A DNA stretch of 64,000 nucleotides from assembly GCF_003968755.1 (NCBI RefSeq), contig NZ_RYDL01000006.1:1-64000 (forward strand), in the 5' to 3' direction. Made by a program: the position numbers and the translations under genes. This DNA comes from Flavobacterium sp. RSP15 (GTDB taxonomy: Bacteria > Bacteroidota > Bacteroidia > Flavobacteriales > Flavobacteriaceae). This document shows, one piece after another, positions 22,124-31,060 of this stretch; position 1 is the stretch's first letter, and every line of letters begins with the position of its first letter. Under the pieces are notes generated by a model. The model was not told the origin of the DNA. It worked only from the letters and a program-made list of their open reading frames with translations, and ran no database searches.

Positions 22124-23833
22124 TTGAAGCACTTCCTTATTTATATTCTCCTTTTTAATTTAGGCCTACACTGCTCTGCTCAAAGCTTTCAGGTACTAAT
22201 TACAGGAAAATCAACCTTGGAAACAAAGACAATCGACTCTTTAAAATATAACCCAAAACACACAAACACAAAGTCAATTGAGATTGAATTAAACAGGCTG
22301 TCCGAAGATCTTTCAAGAATTGGATACATTGACAACATTACCGGACCACTAATCCAAATAAATGACTCCAGTTATCGTGCTAAAATACATTTAGGAGAAA
22401 AAATAAAAGCGATACATATATATATAGGTAGCAACAAAAAACCAAACCTTCCTATACTTTTAAAAGAAGAAGAAGAAACTATTATACTACCTTACCCAGA
22501 AATAGATTTTTACTTGCGTAAAAAAATACAAGAATTAGAACAAAATGGGTTTGCATTAGCTAAACTAAAGCTGACAAACATCAAAAGAATAAATGCCGTT
22601 TTGTACGCCAATTTAAAAATAGAAACCGACAAGAAAAGAATCTTAAATGCGATAACCATAAATTACGAAGACACAAATTCAACTACAAATTTCCCATCCG
22701 GACATTTTGCTCAACTAAACAGAAAATACAAAACAAGCATTTTTAACCAAAAAGTACTCGATCAGATTTACACTGATTTTGAAAATTTTGGATTCATCAG
22801 TCAAATAAAATATCCGGAAATTCTATTTACAAAAGATACCACAAAAGTGTACGTTTATCTTCAAAAAAGAAAATCAAACACATTTGACGGTTTCATTGGA
22901 TTTTCTAACAATGAAAATCAAAAAATCACATTGAATGGATATTTAGATGTACAACTCCAAAATATTTTAGGTACCGGCGAACAACTTTCAGTATATTGGA
23001 AAAGCGATGGCAATAACCAAAAAACATTTAAAGCAAGTGTAGAATTGCCCTATTTGCTAAAAACTCCAATAGGCCTAAAAGCACAAATTCAGCTATTCCG
23101 ACAAGACACGACCTTTCAAAACACTAAAACCGCAATAGACCTGAGCTACTTCATTAATTACAACACCCGATTTTATTTAGGATACCAAAAAACAGAATCC
23201 AGCGCTATCCAAAATTTAAACAATAATTCAATTAGCGATTTCGATAATTCGTTCCTAACGTCAAGTTTTAATTATATCAAATTGGATGCAGCCAATTCTG
23301 TTTTTCCTACAAAATCAAGCCTCACACTACAATCAGGAATAGGAAGCAGAGCACTTAATACCCAATCCGAAAACACAACAAAAAGCAACCAGTATTTTAT
23401 AAACATTCAAGCCGTACACAACTTTAACCTAAATAAAAAAAATTCCATCCATATCAATAGCCTTAATTATTATTTACAAAGCAATACTTATGTCACCAAC
23501 GAATTACACCGTTTTGGTGGATTCAACAGCGTCAGAGGTTTTGCTGAAAATAGCCTGCAAGCCTACCTCATGACTTCACTACTCACGGAATATCGCTATA
23601 TTGTATCTCCCAATCTTTACGTTCATTCAATTTTAGATTACAGTATTTACAAAGATAAATCCGCAATAGACCAACAAGACAAAAAAGAAAACTTAATAGG
23701 CATTGGAATGGGATTGGGATTATTAACAAAAAATGGATTATTCAAATTAGCACTTGCCAGCGGGAGGACCACAAATCAACCTCTAGAAATAAACAATACA
23801 ATTGTACACATCAGCTATAATGTATCTTTTTAA
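22124..23833 (+). CDS. Omp85/BamA-TamA-like outer membrane protein
   Basis: The product is about 569 residues: a signal peptide (MKHFLIYILLFNLGLHCSAQ), a periplasmic part (about 30-240, likely POTRA-like), and a C-terminal beta-barrel ending in a terminal phenylalanine. The barrel carries FGGFNSVRGFAENS, the VRGF motif of Omp85-superfamily barrels. The likely role is protein or lipid insertion/export at the outer membrane; the substrate is unknown. The start is TTG: no in-frame ATG precedes the signal peptide, and a TAA lies five codons upstream. It is divergent from rpsL. Omp85 membership is fairly secure; a specific role is not. Confidence 0.8.
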   Translation: MKHFLIYILLFNLGLHCSAQSFQVLITGKSTLETKTIDSLKYNPKHTNTKSIEIELNRLSEDLSRIGYIDNITGPLIQINDSSYRAKIHLGEKIKAIHIYIGSNKKPNLPILLKEEEETIILPYPEIDFYLRKKIQELEQNGFALAKLKLTNIKRINAVLYANLKIETDKKRILNAITINYEDTNSTTNFPSGHFAQLNRKYKTSIFNQKVLDQIYTDFENFGFISQIKYPEILFTKDTTKVYVYLQKRKSNTFDGFIGFSNNENQKITLNGYLDVQLQNILGTGEQLSVYWKSDGNNQKTFKASVELPYLLKTPIGLKAQIQLFRQDTTFQNTKTAIDLSYFINYNTRFYLGYQKTESSAIQNLNNNSISDFDNSFLTSSFNYIKLDAANSVFPTKSSLTLQSGIGSRALNTQSENTTKSNQYFINIQAVHNFNLNKKNSIHINSLNYYLQSNTYVTNELHRFGGFNSVRGFAENSLQAYLMTSLLTEYRYIVSPNLYVHSILDYSIYKDKSAIDQQDKKENLIGIGMGLGLLTKNGLFKLALASGRTTNQPLEINNTIVHISYNVSF

Positions 23834-24378
23834 AACATTAGAAACAGATTACACGACTTTTGTTCTATTAAAAAAAGTCAAGCTTAAAAAAATAATAATC
23901 AAAAAACATTGCGAACAGCATTTTAAATTAATTTTCAACTTCATCTCATTAATTTTAAACAACACCCCTAAATAAAAATTGTTTTATAGCCATTGTTTTA
24001 CTTCCTAACTTACTTCAAACTTAAATAAAAGAATTTAAAACCTTTTTTGATATGGTATGCAGTTTTCATATCTATTTCCTTAGAATCCAGTAAGACACAA
24101 TATCCAGTCTCTACTTTTTTTAACAGGACATTTACATTACATAAGAGCATAGCAGTAAAAAAAATCTAGATTTCCACAAACAATTATGAGCCTATTGATC
24201 ACAAAACACATGATTTGATGAGATATTTTTTGATTTTTGTTATAATAAACCTAAAATACTGCCTAATTAATAGTATTTATTGAAAAAATTAAATTATCGC
24301 TAATTTTTAACAATAAATAATTAGGAATATTAACAAATTATTAAGAAATTTGCTAAACTAATTCAAAATATTTATAAA
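23834..24378. other. 545-bp noncoding region upstream of the susC-like gene
   Basis: This is very AT-rich. No reading frame, tRNA or clear TTTG/TAnnTTTG promoter pair was found, although the long leader suggests regulated expression of the SusC/SusD pair. A weak stem (GACTTTT/AAAAGTC, about 23864-23891) just after the Omp85 gene might terminate it. Confidence 0.4.
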
Positions 24379-27300
24379 ATGAAACTAAAGTTCAATGGAT
24401 TCTTTGTACTACTTGTAGTACTTGTTGCGCAGCTAACTTTCGCGCAAGAAAGAGCTGTTTCAGGTGTTGTTTCTGACAATGCAGGATTGCCTTTACCGGG
24501 CGTGAGTGTATTAGTAAAAGGAACAAATACTGGAACACAAACTGATTTTGACGGGAAATATTCCATCAGAGCCTCATCAACCCAAGTGCTAATATTTAGT
24601 TACATTGGGATGATGACTCAAGAAAAGACAGCTAGCACATTAATTATTAACGTAAAGTTAAACAATGCTACAAATGAACTTGACGCTGTCGTGGTAACGG
24701 CATTGGGAATTAAACGAGAGAAAAAATCTCTAGGTTATTCTTCACAACAAGTTACGGCTGAACAAGTGTCAACTGTGCCAACTGGAAATTTTGTCAACAA
24801 CTTATCTGGTAAAGTTGCAGGACTTAGCGTAACTAATGGAACAAACTTTGGGGGATCTACAAATGTAGTTCTTAGAGGTTTTAAATCTTTGTTGGGAGAT
24901 AACCAAGCATTATTTGTTGTCGATGGCGTGCCAATATTAAACACTAATGTAAACAGTGGCGACCAAAGAAGAGGTCGTGGAGGTTTAGACTTCGGAAATG
25001 CGGCATCAGATATTAACCCGAATAACATTGCAGAAATCAATGTCCTCAAAGGCGCAGCTGCGACTGCATTATATGGATCACGAGCACAAAACGGAGCCAT
25101 AATAATAACAACAAAAAAAGGAAAAGCAGGTAAAGATTTATCCGTAGAATTTTCTTCATCTTACACTAGATCCACGATTGACAAGTCCACTTTTGCAAAA
25201 TACCAAACGGAATATGGACAAGGTTATTTCGGACAAGTGTTTTCAACATATCAAGGGCAGCCTAGAGCGAGAACTGGAGATGATGCATCTTATGGACCTA
25301 AGTATGATGGATCCCTTGTTTTTCAATATGATGCTTTTGTACCAGGATCTGCTACTTTTGGACAAGCAACTCCATGGGTTGTTGCACAGAATACTCCTGA
25401 AAGCTTTTTTGAAGCAGCATCTTCAACAATTAATAACATATCTCTTAGCGGAGGTTCAGATAAAGCGACTTATAGACTGACTTACGCAAATACAAAAAGT
25501 GATGATGTTTTACCAAACGCTTTATTAAGCAAAAACAACTTTAATGCGGCAGCAAGTTATAAATTTAACGATAAATTAAGTTCTAACTTCAACGCAACCT
25601 ATGTTAATCAAAACACGAGAAACAGAAACGCAACTGGATATAATGGTAATGTAATGTCTAACTTTAGACAATGGTGGGCAACCAATGTAGATATCAAGGA
25701 ACAAAAGCAGTTTTACAATTTAGGGCAGCAAAATTACACGTGGAATCAAAGGAACGCAACTAATATTTCACCTGCGTATTGGGACAATCCTTATTTTCAA
25801 AGAAACCAAAACTACAATACCGATACAAGAGAAAGATTTGCTGCTAATGCAAGTGTAACTTACGACATATCAAAAGAATTTAGTTTACTAGGAAGAGCAG
25901 GTACTGATGGATTTAATTTAAGAACAGAAGACAGATTAGCTACAGGCTCTTATCCAAATGTTATTGGATCAAACTCAAATTTAGCTAACTTACCGGCTCA
26001 ACCTTCGGGTTATGCATTAGATATTTATAATTTTAGCGAACAAAATTATGACTTCTTGGCGACGTACAAAAAAGATTTAGCTGAAGAACTAAATTTAAGT
26101 GTAATAGTAGGTACTAATTACAATGTACAAAATAGATTTTCAAATCAACAATCAACTTCAGGAGGCTTATTTATACCGGGATTATACACAATATCTAACT
26201 CAGTATCCGCTCCAACATTACCTAGAATTGTTGATACTAAAAAACAAATTCTTGGTTTATTCACACAGGCAACTTTAGGCTACAAAGGGACTTACTACTT
26301 AGAAGGCTCTGTAAGAAGAGATCAATCTTCTGCATTACCAGTTGAAAATAATGCATATTGGTATTCAGCGATTTCTGGAACTGTCGTTTTCTCAAATTGG
26401 TTAAAAGATGTTGAATTTATTAATTTTGGTAAATTTAGAGCCGCATATGCACAAGTAGGTTCAGATACAGATCCAAATCAATTACAAAATACTTATAATT
26501 CACTTACACCTTTTCAAACACCAGTTTATTCTTATAATACTAATGCCAAAAATCCAAATCTTAAACCACAACAGTTGGATAATATTGAATTTGGTTTAAA
26601 TATGCAATTTGCAAAAAACAGATTAGGCTTTGACGTAGCATACTTTGAGAATAAAGCTTTTGACCAAATTTTACCACTACCAGTATCAACGGCAACAGGG
26701 GCAGCATTTACAACTATAAACGCAGGAACATTGACGACAAAAGGGTTTGAAGTATCACTTAACTTTACACCAATCAAAACAGAGAATTTTGACTGGGATG
26801 TAAATGTAAACTGGGCAAATCCAAACACAAAAGTTACAGAATTAGCTCCTGGAATTGAAAACATTAATATTAACTCCCTTCAAGGTGGTATCAGCATTAA
26901 TGCACCATTAAATCGCGATTATGGTTCTATTTGGGGAACAACTTATGAACTTGATGACTTAGGCAATAGAATAATTGGTGAGAATGGAGCATATGTTGTT
27001 TCTACCACTACGGATAATCAATTAGGAACATATCAAGCAGATTGGTCAGGAGGTATAAATAATAAATTTACGTATAAGAACCTTTCTTTCAGTTTTTTGA
27101 TTGATATCAAAAAAGGAGGCAGTATATTTTCACTTGACCAATATTACGGATATGGAACAGGAATCTATGCTAATTCTGTTGGAACTAACGATTTAGGCAA
27201 CCCCGTAAGAAACACACTAACTAACGGCGGAGGAGAGCTTTTACAAGGTGTAATGGCTAATCCTGCTTTTACTTCTACTAACGGTCAACCAATGTATATA

Positions 27301-27621
27301 ACCAATACAACGAGATTAGACAGATCTCAATCAAGCCAAGTATTAGGTACAGATCCACCAGCTGCTGCATTTTTATATGATGCTGGATTTGTAAAACTTA
27401 GAGAAGTTGTTCTTACGTACAGTCTTCCTTCAACTATTCTCGGAAAATCAATAAAAGGTGCATCATTTAGTGTAATAGGTAATAACTTATGGATAATAGA
27501 TAAAAGTTTACCTTACGCTGATCCTGAAGCTGGATTATCATCTGGTAACACTCAAGGTTACCAGTCTGGACCTATGCCCACTACGAGAAATATTTCTTTC
27601 AATGTTAAAGTTAATTTTTAA
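24379..27621 (+). CDS. SusC/RagA-family TonB-dependent outer membrane transporter
   Basis: This is a TonB-dependent importer that works with the downstream SusD-like lipoprotein to take up oligosaccharides or peptides. The 1080-residue protein has a signal peptide (ending LTFAQ) and a carboxypeptidase-regulatory-like domain (about 25-100, SGVVSDNAGLPLPGVSVLVKGT). A TonB-box-like DAVVVTALGI follows, then the plug (about 115-230, VLRGFKS, FVVDGVPI, NVLKGAAATALYGSRAQNGAIIITTKKG) and the barrel. It ends in VKVNF. It overlaps or abuts the SusD gene. No glycoside hydrolase lies nearby, so the substrate cannot be inferred. Confidence 0.95.
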   Translation: MKLKFNGFFVLLVVLVAQLTFAQERAVSGVVSDNAGLPLPGVSVLVKGTNTGTQTDFDGKYSIRASSTQVLIFSYIGMMTQEKTASTLIINVKLNNATNELDAVVVTALGIKREKKSLGYSSQQVTAEQVSTVPTGNFVNNLSGKVAGLSVTNGTNFGGSTNVVLRGFKSLLGDNQALFVVDGVPILNTNVNSGDQRRGRGGLDFGNAASDINPNNIAEINVLKGAAATALYGSRAQNGAIIITTKKGKAGKDLSVEFSSSYTRSTIDKSTFAKYQTEYGQGYFGQVFSTYQGQPRARTGDDASYGPKYDGSLVFQYDAFVPGSATFGQATPWVVAQNTPESFFEAASSTINNISLSGGSDKATYRLTYANTKSDDVLPNALLSKNNFNAAASYKFNDKLSSNFNATYVNQNTRNRNATGYNGNVMSNFRQWWATNVDIKEQKQFYNLGQQNYTWNQRNATNISPAYWDNPYFQRNQNYNTDTRERFAANASVTYDISKEFSLLGRAGTDGFNLRTEDRLATGSYPNVIGSNSNLANLPAQPSGYALDIYNFSEQNYDFLATYKKDLAEELNLSVIVGTNYNVQNRFSNQQSTSGGLFIPGLYTISNSVSAPTLPRIVDTKKQILGLFTQATLGYKGTYYLEGSVRRDQSSALPVENNAYWYSAISGTVVFSNWLKDVEFINFGKFRAAYAQVGSDTDPNQLQNTYNSLTPFQTPVYSYNTNAKNPNLKPQQLDNIEFGLNMQFAKNRLGFDVAYFENKAFDQILPLPVSTATGAAFTTINAGTLTTKGFEVSLNFTPIKTENFDWDVNVNWANPNTKVTELAPGIENININSLQGGISINAPLNRDYGSIWGTTYELDDLGNRIIGENGAYVVSTTTDNQLGTYQADWSGGINNKFTYKNLSFSFLIDIKKGGSIFSLDQYYGYGTGIYANSVGTNDLGNPVRNTLTNGGGELLQGVMANPAFTSTNGQPMYITNTTRLDRSQSSQVLGTDPPAAAFLYDAGFVKLREVVLTYSLPSTILGKSIKGASFSVIGNNLWIIDKSLPYADPEAGLSSGNTQGYQSGPMPTTRNISFNVKVNF

Positions 27622-27625
27622 AAAG

Positions 27626-29077
27626 ATGAAAATGAAAAAAATCATAGCAATACTAACCATATGTTTGTTAATGACAGCATGTGTTAGTGAAGATATAAAT
27701 ACCGATCCCAATAGTGCATATACTGCTGTGCCAGGATCATTACTAAATTTCGCTCAAAAAGAACTAAGCGACTATGTTAACACTCCAAGTGTTAATATTA
27801 ACAATTTTAGGCTTACAATGCAATATTGGCAAGAAACTACTTATGTGAACGAAAGTAATTATGACTTTACAAACAGAAACGTATCTAATAATATATTTTC
27901 ATTAAACTATGTAAGCGTAATTAATAATTTAGGGAAAGCTAAAGATATTATTATCAATTACGCACCTACAGCAGATGAAGCATCAGGATGGTCAGTTAAC
28001 AAAAAAAACCAGTTAGCTATTATCGATGTAATGCAGGTTTACACTTATCAAAATCTAGTTGATACTTTTGGTAATATACCTTATATCCAAGGTGCAAATG
28101 TGAACGATTTTCCATTGCCAGCTTATGATGACGCGTCGACCATTTACACTGACCTAATTAAAAGAATTAATGAAGACATCTCCAATCTAAACACGAATGC
28201 AACTGGGTTTAAATCTTTTAACGATGGGGACATATACTACGGTGGTAATATTGCTAAATGGAAAGCATTAGCAAATTCTATAAAATTAAAACTTGCTATT
28301 GCGATTGCTGATGTAAATCCAACTTTAGCCCAATCTACAGCACTACAAGCTATTGCAGCAGGAGTAATAACGTCGCCGACTGGAAATTGTCAATTTCAAT
28401 ATCTTGCAGCATCTCCAAACTTCAATCCTTTGTATGAAAATCTTTCTGCAAGTGGCAGAGATGACTTTTTTGCTGGAAAAACCTTAATCGATTACATGGC
28501 GGCCTCAAATGACCCAAGAATAGATAATTATTATGAGGAAGTTACAGGCGGTGGCTATGTCGGACAAACCATTGGACAAGGTGGAGAATTTGCTGATTTC
28601 TCACATATCGGATCTTATGCGTACACTGAAACTACACCAGGCGTTATCTTAAACTATACTGAAGTTGCTTTCTATATTGCTGAAGCTAATGCACGTTGGA
28701 ATCCAACTGCTGCTCCTAGTGCATACAGAACTGCAGTAACAGCTTCAATATTAGAATGGGGTGGTACAACATCAGAAGCATCAACTTACCTTGTTGTAAA
28801 TCCATTCAATGCTTCTAATTGGAAAAAGTCAATTGGAGAGCAAGCTTGGGTAGCTATGTATAACCAAGGTCTAACTTCTTGGAATTTCTGGCGAAGATTA
28901 GACTTTCCAATTTTGACAGCGCCAAGTTCAGCTATAACTAATGCCGGAGGAAAAGTTCCTGTAAGAATGGCTTACCCAGTTCTTGAACAACAAGTAAACA
29001 ATTCAAACTACACAACAGCCTCAAATGCAATTGGTGGAGATTTATTAACAACAAAAATATTCTGGGATAAATTCTAG
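27626..29077 (+). CDS. SusD/RagB-family nutrient-binding lipoprotein
   Basis: This is a surface lipoprotein that caps the SusC channel and binds the nutrient. The chosen start at 27626 gives 483 residues with a lipoprotein signal peptide (MKMKKIIAILTICLLMTAC, lipobox cysteine at 19). An upstream start at 27602 would overlap susC and add eight residues. The body resembles the SusD-like_2 type (tetratricopeptide-like helices; FGNIPYIQGANV, WKALANSIKLKLA, YTEVAFYIAEANARW). It lies 4 bp after the susC stop and is followed by a terminator. Confidence 0.93.
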   Translation: MKMKKIIAILTICLLMTACVSEDINTDPNSAYTAVPGSLLNFAQKELSDYVNTPSVNINNFRLTMQYWQETTYVNESNYDFTNRNVSNNIFSLNYVSVINNLGKAKDIIINYAPTADEASGWSVNKKNQLAIIDVMQVYTYQNLVDTFGNIPYIQGANVNDFPLPAYDDASTIYTDLIKRINEDISNLNTNATGFKSFNDGDIYYGGNIAKWKALANSIKLKLAIAIADVNPTLAQSTALQAIAAGVITSPTGNCQFQYLAASPNFNPLYENLSASGRDDFFAGKTLIDYMAASNDPRIDNYYEEVTGGGYVGQTIGQGGEFADFSHIGSYAYTETTPGVILNYTEVAFYIAEANARWNPTAAPSAYRTAVTASILEWGGTTSEASTYLVVNPFNASNWKKSIGEQAWVAMYNQGLTSWNFWRRLDFPILTAPSSAITNAGGKVPVRMAYPVLEQQVNNSNYTTASNAIGGDLLTTKIFWDKF

Positions 29078-29098
29078 TTATCACTTAATTCAATTATT

Positions 29099-29133
29099 CA
29101 AAACCATCCCATTTTTTGGGGTGGTTTTTTTTT
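29099..29133 (+). terminator. terminator of the susCD-like operon
   Basis: A 10-bp stem with one G-U pair (AAACCATCCC, GGGGTGGTTT) is followed by a run of nine T. It lies directly after the SusD-like gene. Confidence 0.85.
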
Positions 29134-29142
29134 AAATCTTAG

Positions 29143-29685
29143 CACCATGGTAAAAGAACTTCAAGATTTGGATTAGGACTATCTAATTATGTTGGAGCCA
29201 ATACTGCACAAAGAACAGCAGCTGGATCTTCTAAATCAGGAGCACTAATGTTATTAGCAGAAAGCAAATTTTTACAAGCTGAAGCAGTACAAAGAGGATT
29301 TCTAACTACTGGAAGTGCGCAAACTTTGTTCAACGAAGGCGTACAATCTTCTTTTACTTATTTAGGAGCTACAATAGGCACATACTTGACTGAGATAAAT
29401 CTTAAATCCGGTTTTGGATGGGCTGCTTCTTCTAATAAGATACAAGCGATATTAACTCAAAAATGGATTGCATTAAGCAGTATTCATGGTGTTGAAAACT
29501 ATATAAATTACACACGAACCGGATTCCCTGTTATACCGGGATCAATTAATGGTTTTAATTTACAGCCATCAAGACCTAAGAGACTTATATACCCATTATC
29601 AGAATACAATGCAAACTCTGCAAATGTTCCTAATTTGACCTCTTCTCAAATTATCACACAAGGACCTTTCTGGTACGTACCGTAA
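29143..29685 (+). pseudogene. orphan C-terminal fragment of a second SusD-like protein
   Basis: The open frame runs from 29143 (after an in-frame TAG) to a stop at 29685, 180 codons. It encodes only the C-terminal third of a SusD-like_2 protein: GALMLLAESKFLQAEAVQRG matches the helix seen in the intact SusD (YTEVAFYIAEANARW), and KRLIYPLSEYN matches its VRMAYPVLEQQ. There is no signal peptide and no start codon at the true beginning; an internal ATG at 29248 would give 145 residues. It sits after the susCD terminator and before its own terminator (29710-29749). It is probably the remnant of a deleted or recombined second susD; read-through expression cannot be excluded. Confidence 0.8.
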
Positions 29686-29709
29686 TTCTTTAGAGTGTAA
29701 AGCACTACA

Positions 29710-29749
29710 AAGGCTGTTCGAAAATTATTTTTCGGACAGCCTTTTTTTT
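29710..29749 (+). terminator. terminator after the SusD fragment
   Basis: A 14-bp stem with one G-U position (AAGGCTGTTCGAAA with TTTCGGACAGCCTT) is followed by a T-run. The retained terminator suggests the fragment is the true 3' end of a former gene. Confidence 0.85.
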
Positions 29750-29950
29750 GCTAACCTACGGGACCATAAATAAAGTGTTTTAATACATGTAAAATATCAA
29801 AAAATAAATTGTTTATGATCTAAGCTAGTGATGTAAAAAGAGACAAAACCTAAACTTATTTATAAACAAGTACTGATTTTCTTTTACTCGTAAAAAGTCG
29901 AGATTTTATTACAAGTTTGCAAAAATAAAATTAAAAAATACAACAATTAA

Positions 29951-30751
29951 TTACCTCTTATTTTCTTGGTTATTCTCTAGTAATTTACTGTCGTTATGGA
30001 TGGATTTTATATAATCTCTGGGCGTCAGATTACTATATAACTTAAAACTTGTGGTAAAATATGAAAACGAATTAAATCCTGTTTCATGAACCAAGAACTG
30101 TATGTTTCTTTCTCCAAGATGAATCAGCTTAATGGCGTAATCCAATCGAAACTCTCTCATATATTGGCTAATGTTCTTATTTGTAAGTTTTCTGATTCTT
30201 TTATCTAAAGTTGATTTACTGATGAAAAGTTTTTTGGACAATTCATCAATATCAACATTCAATTTTAAATTATTCAACAAATGTTCATTTACACTGGTAA
30301 GAAAATCTTTTTCAGATAATTTTATAGTAACTTTTGAAAAGGGATCTGGTTTAAATTTTTTTTCTATATTATTTTTGAATTCTAGCAAGTTATTGACTTT
30401 GAAAATTAACTCTCTAACTTTAAAAGGCTTCACAATAAAATCATTAACTCCATTTTCAAGTAGCTTATATTGAACGCTATCGTCTATATTAGCAGTAATT
30501 ATTACAAATGGCACTGCGTTTAGTTTGCCATTTTTTTTTAAAAAAAAATACAAATCTTCTCCATTCATATTAGGCATCATCAAGTCACTAATAATAATAT
30601 CGGGTATGTGTTTGTTTAAGTATACCAGTGCATCAACACCATCTTTGAACCAGTTGACATTAAAACCACTCAGGCTCAATAACTCCGATATTGAGCTGCC
30701 AAGCGCTACATCATCTTCAATTAATACTATTCCCCTTTTTTGATTTATCAT
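29951..30751 (-). CDS. response regulator with receiver and AraC-type DNA-binding domain
   Basis: This 266-residue cytosolic transcription regulator has a receiver domain (1-120) with the acidic pocket E12/D13/D14, phospho-acceptor D56, T86 and K108. A C-terminal AraC/XylS helix-turn-helix pair follows (about 150-255; LSKKLFISKSTLDKRIRKLTNKN and VHETGFNSFSYFTTSFKLYSNLTPRDY). It is transcribed divergently from the kinase at 31061, which is its likely partner. Possible targets include the adjacent susCD operon; this is inference from position only. Confidence 0.92.
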   Translation of the reverse strand: MINQKRGIVLIEDDVALGSSISELLSLSGFNVNWFKDGVDALVYLNKHIPDIIISDLMMPNMNGEDLYFFLKKNGKLNAVPFVIITANIDDSVQYKLLENGVNDFIVKPFKVRELIFKVNNLLEFKNNIEKKFKPDPFSKVTIKLSEKDFLTSVNEHLLNNLKLNVDIDELSKKLFISKSTLDKRIRKLTNKNISQYMREFRLDYAIKLIHLGERNIQFLVHETGFNSFSYFTTSFKLYSNLTPRDYIKSIHNDSKLLENNQENKR

Positions 30752-31060
30752 GCATCTAAATTAACTATTTTAATTTTAAATTATTCTTATTATTTTTTAA
30801 ATTATTAGGACTAGTATTCATATAAATTAAAATTAAAATATCTTTATTTATCATTTAAAAACTACACCTCGAAAATGTAGCAATCACGTCTAAAAAAAAT
30901 TAACAAAAGATTGATTGAAATACAATTAAATATTGTTTAACTGATAAAATAGATTTTCCCCATAAAACAAAAAGTCACGTGCTTTGCCAGCAATAAATTA
31001 GTCTAAATAAAATTGATTTAGCGTAATGAAAAAATTAAATAAATAAACCGTCTTAGCTTG
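30752..31060. other. divergent regulatory region of the two-component genes
   Basis: This 309-bp AT-rich region lies between the regulator and the kinase. A small stem (CTACA/TGTAG, about 30862-30881) and a very short frame (ATG at 31026, six codons) are visible. No consensus promoter pair is obvious in either direction. Operator sites of the AraC-type regulator would be expected here but cannot be assigned. Confidence 0.4.

Noticed and set aside
24735..25100. 121-codon open frame on the minus strand inside the susC-like gene
   Set aside because: It is antisense to a well-conserved plug region, has no promoter or homologue-like features, and has the composition expected of a shadow frame.
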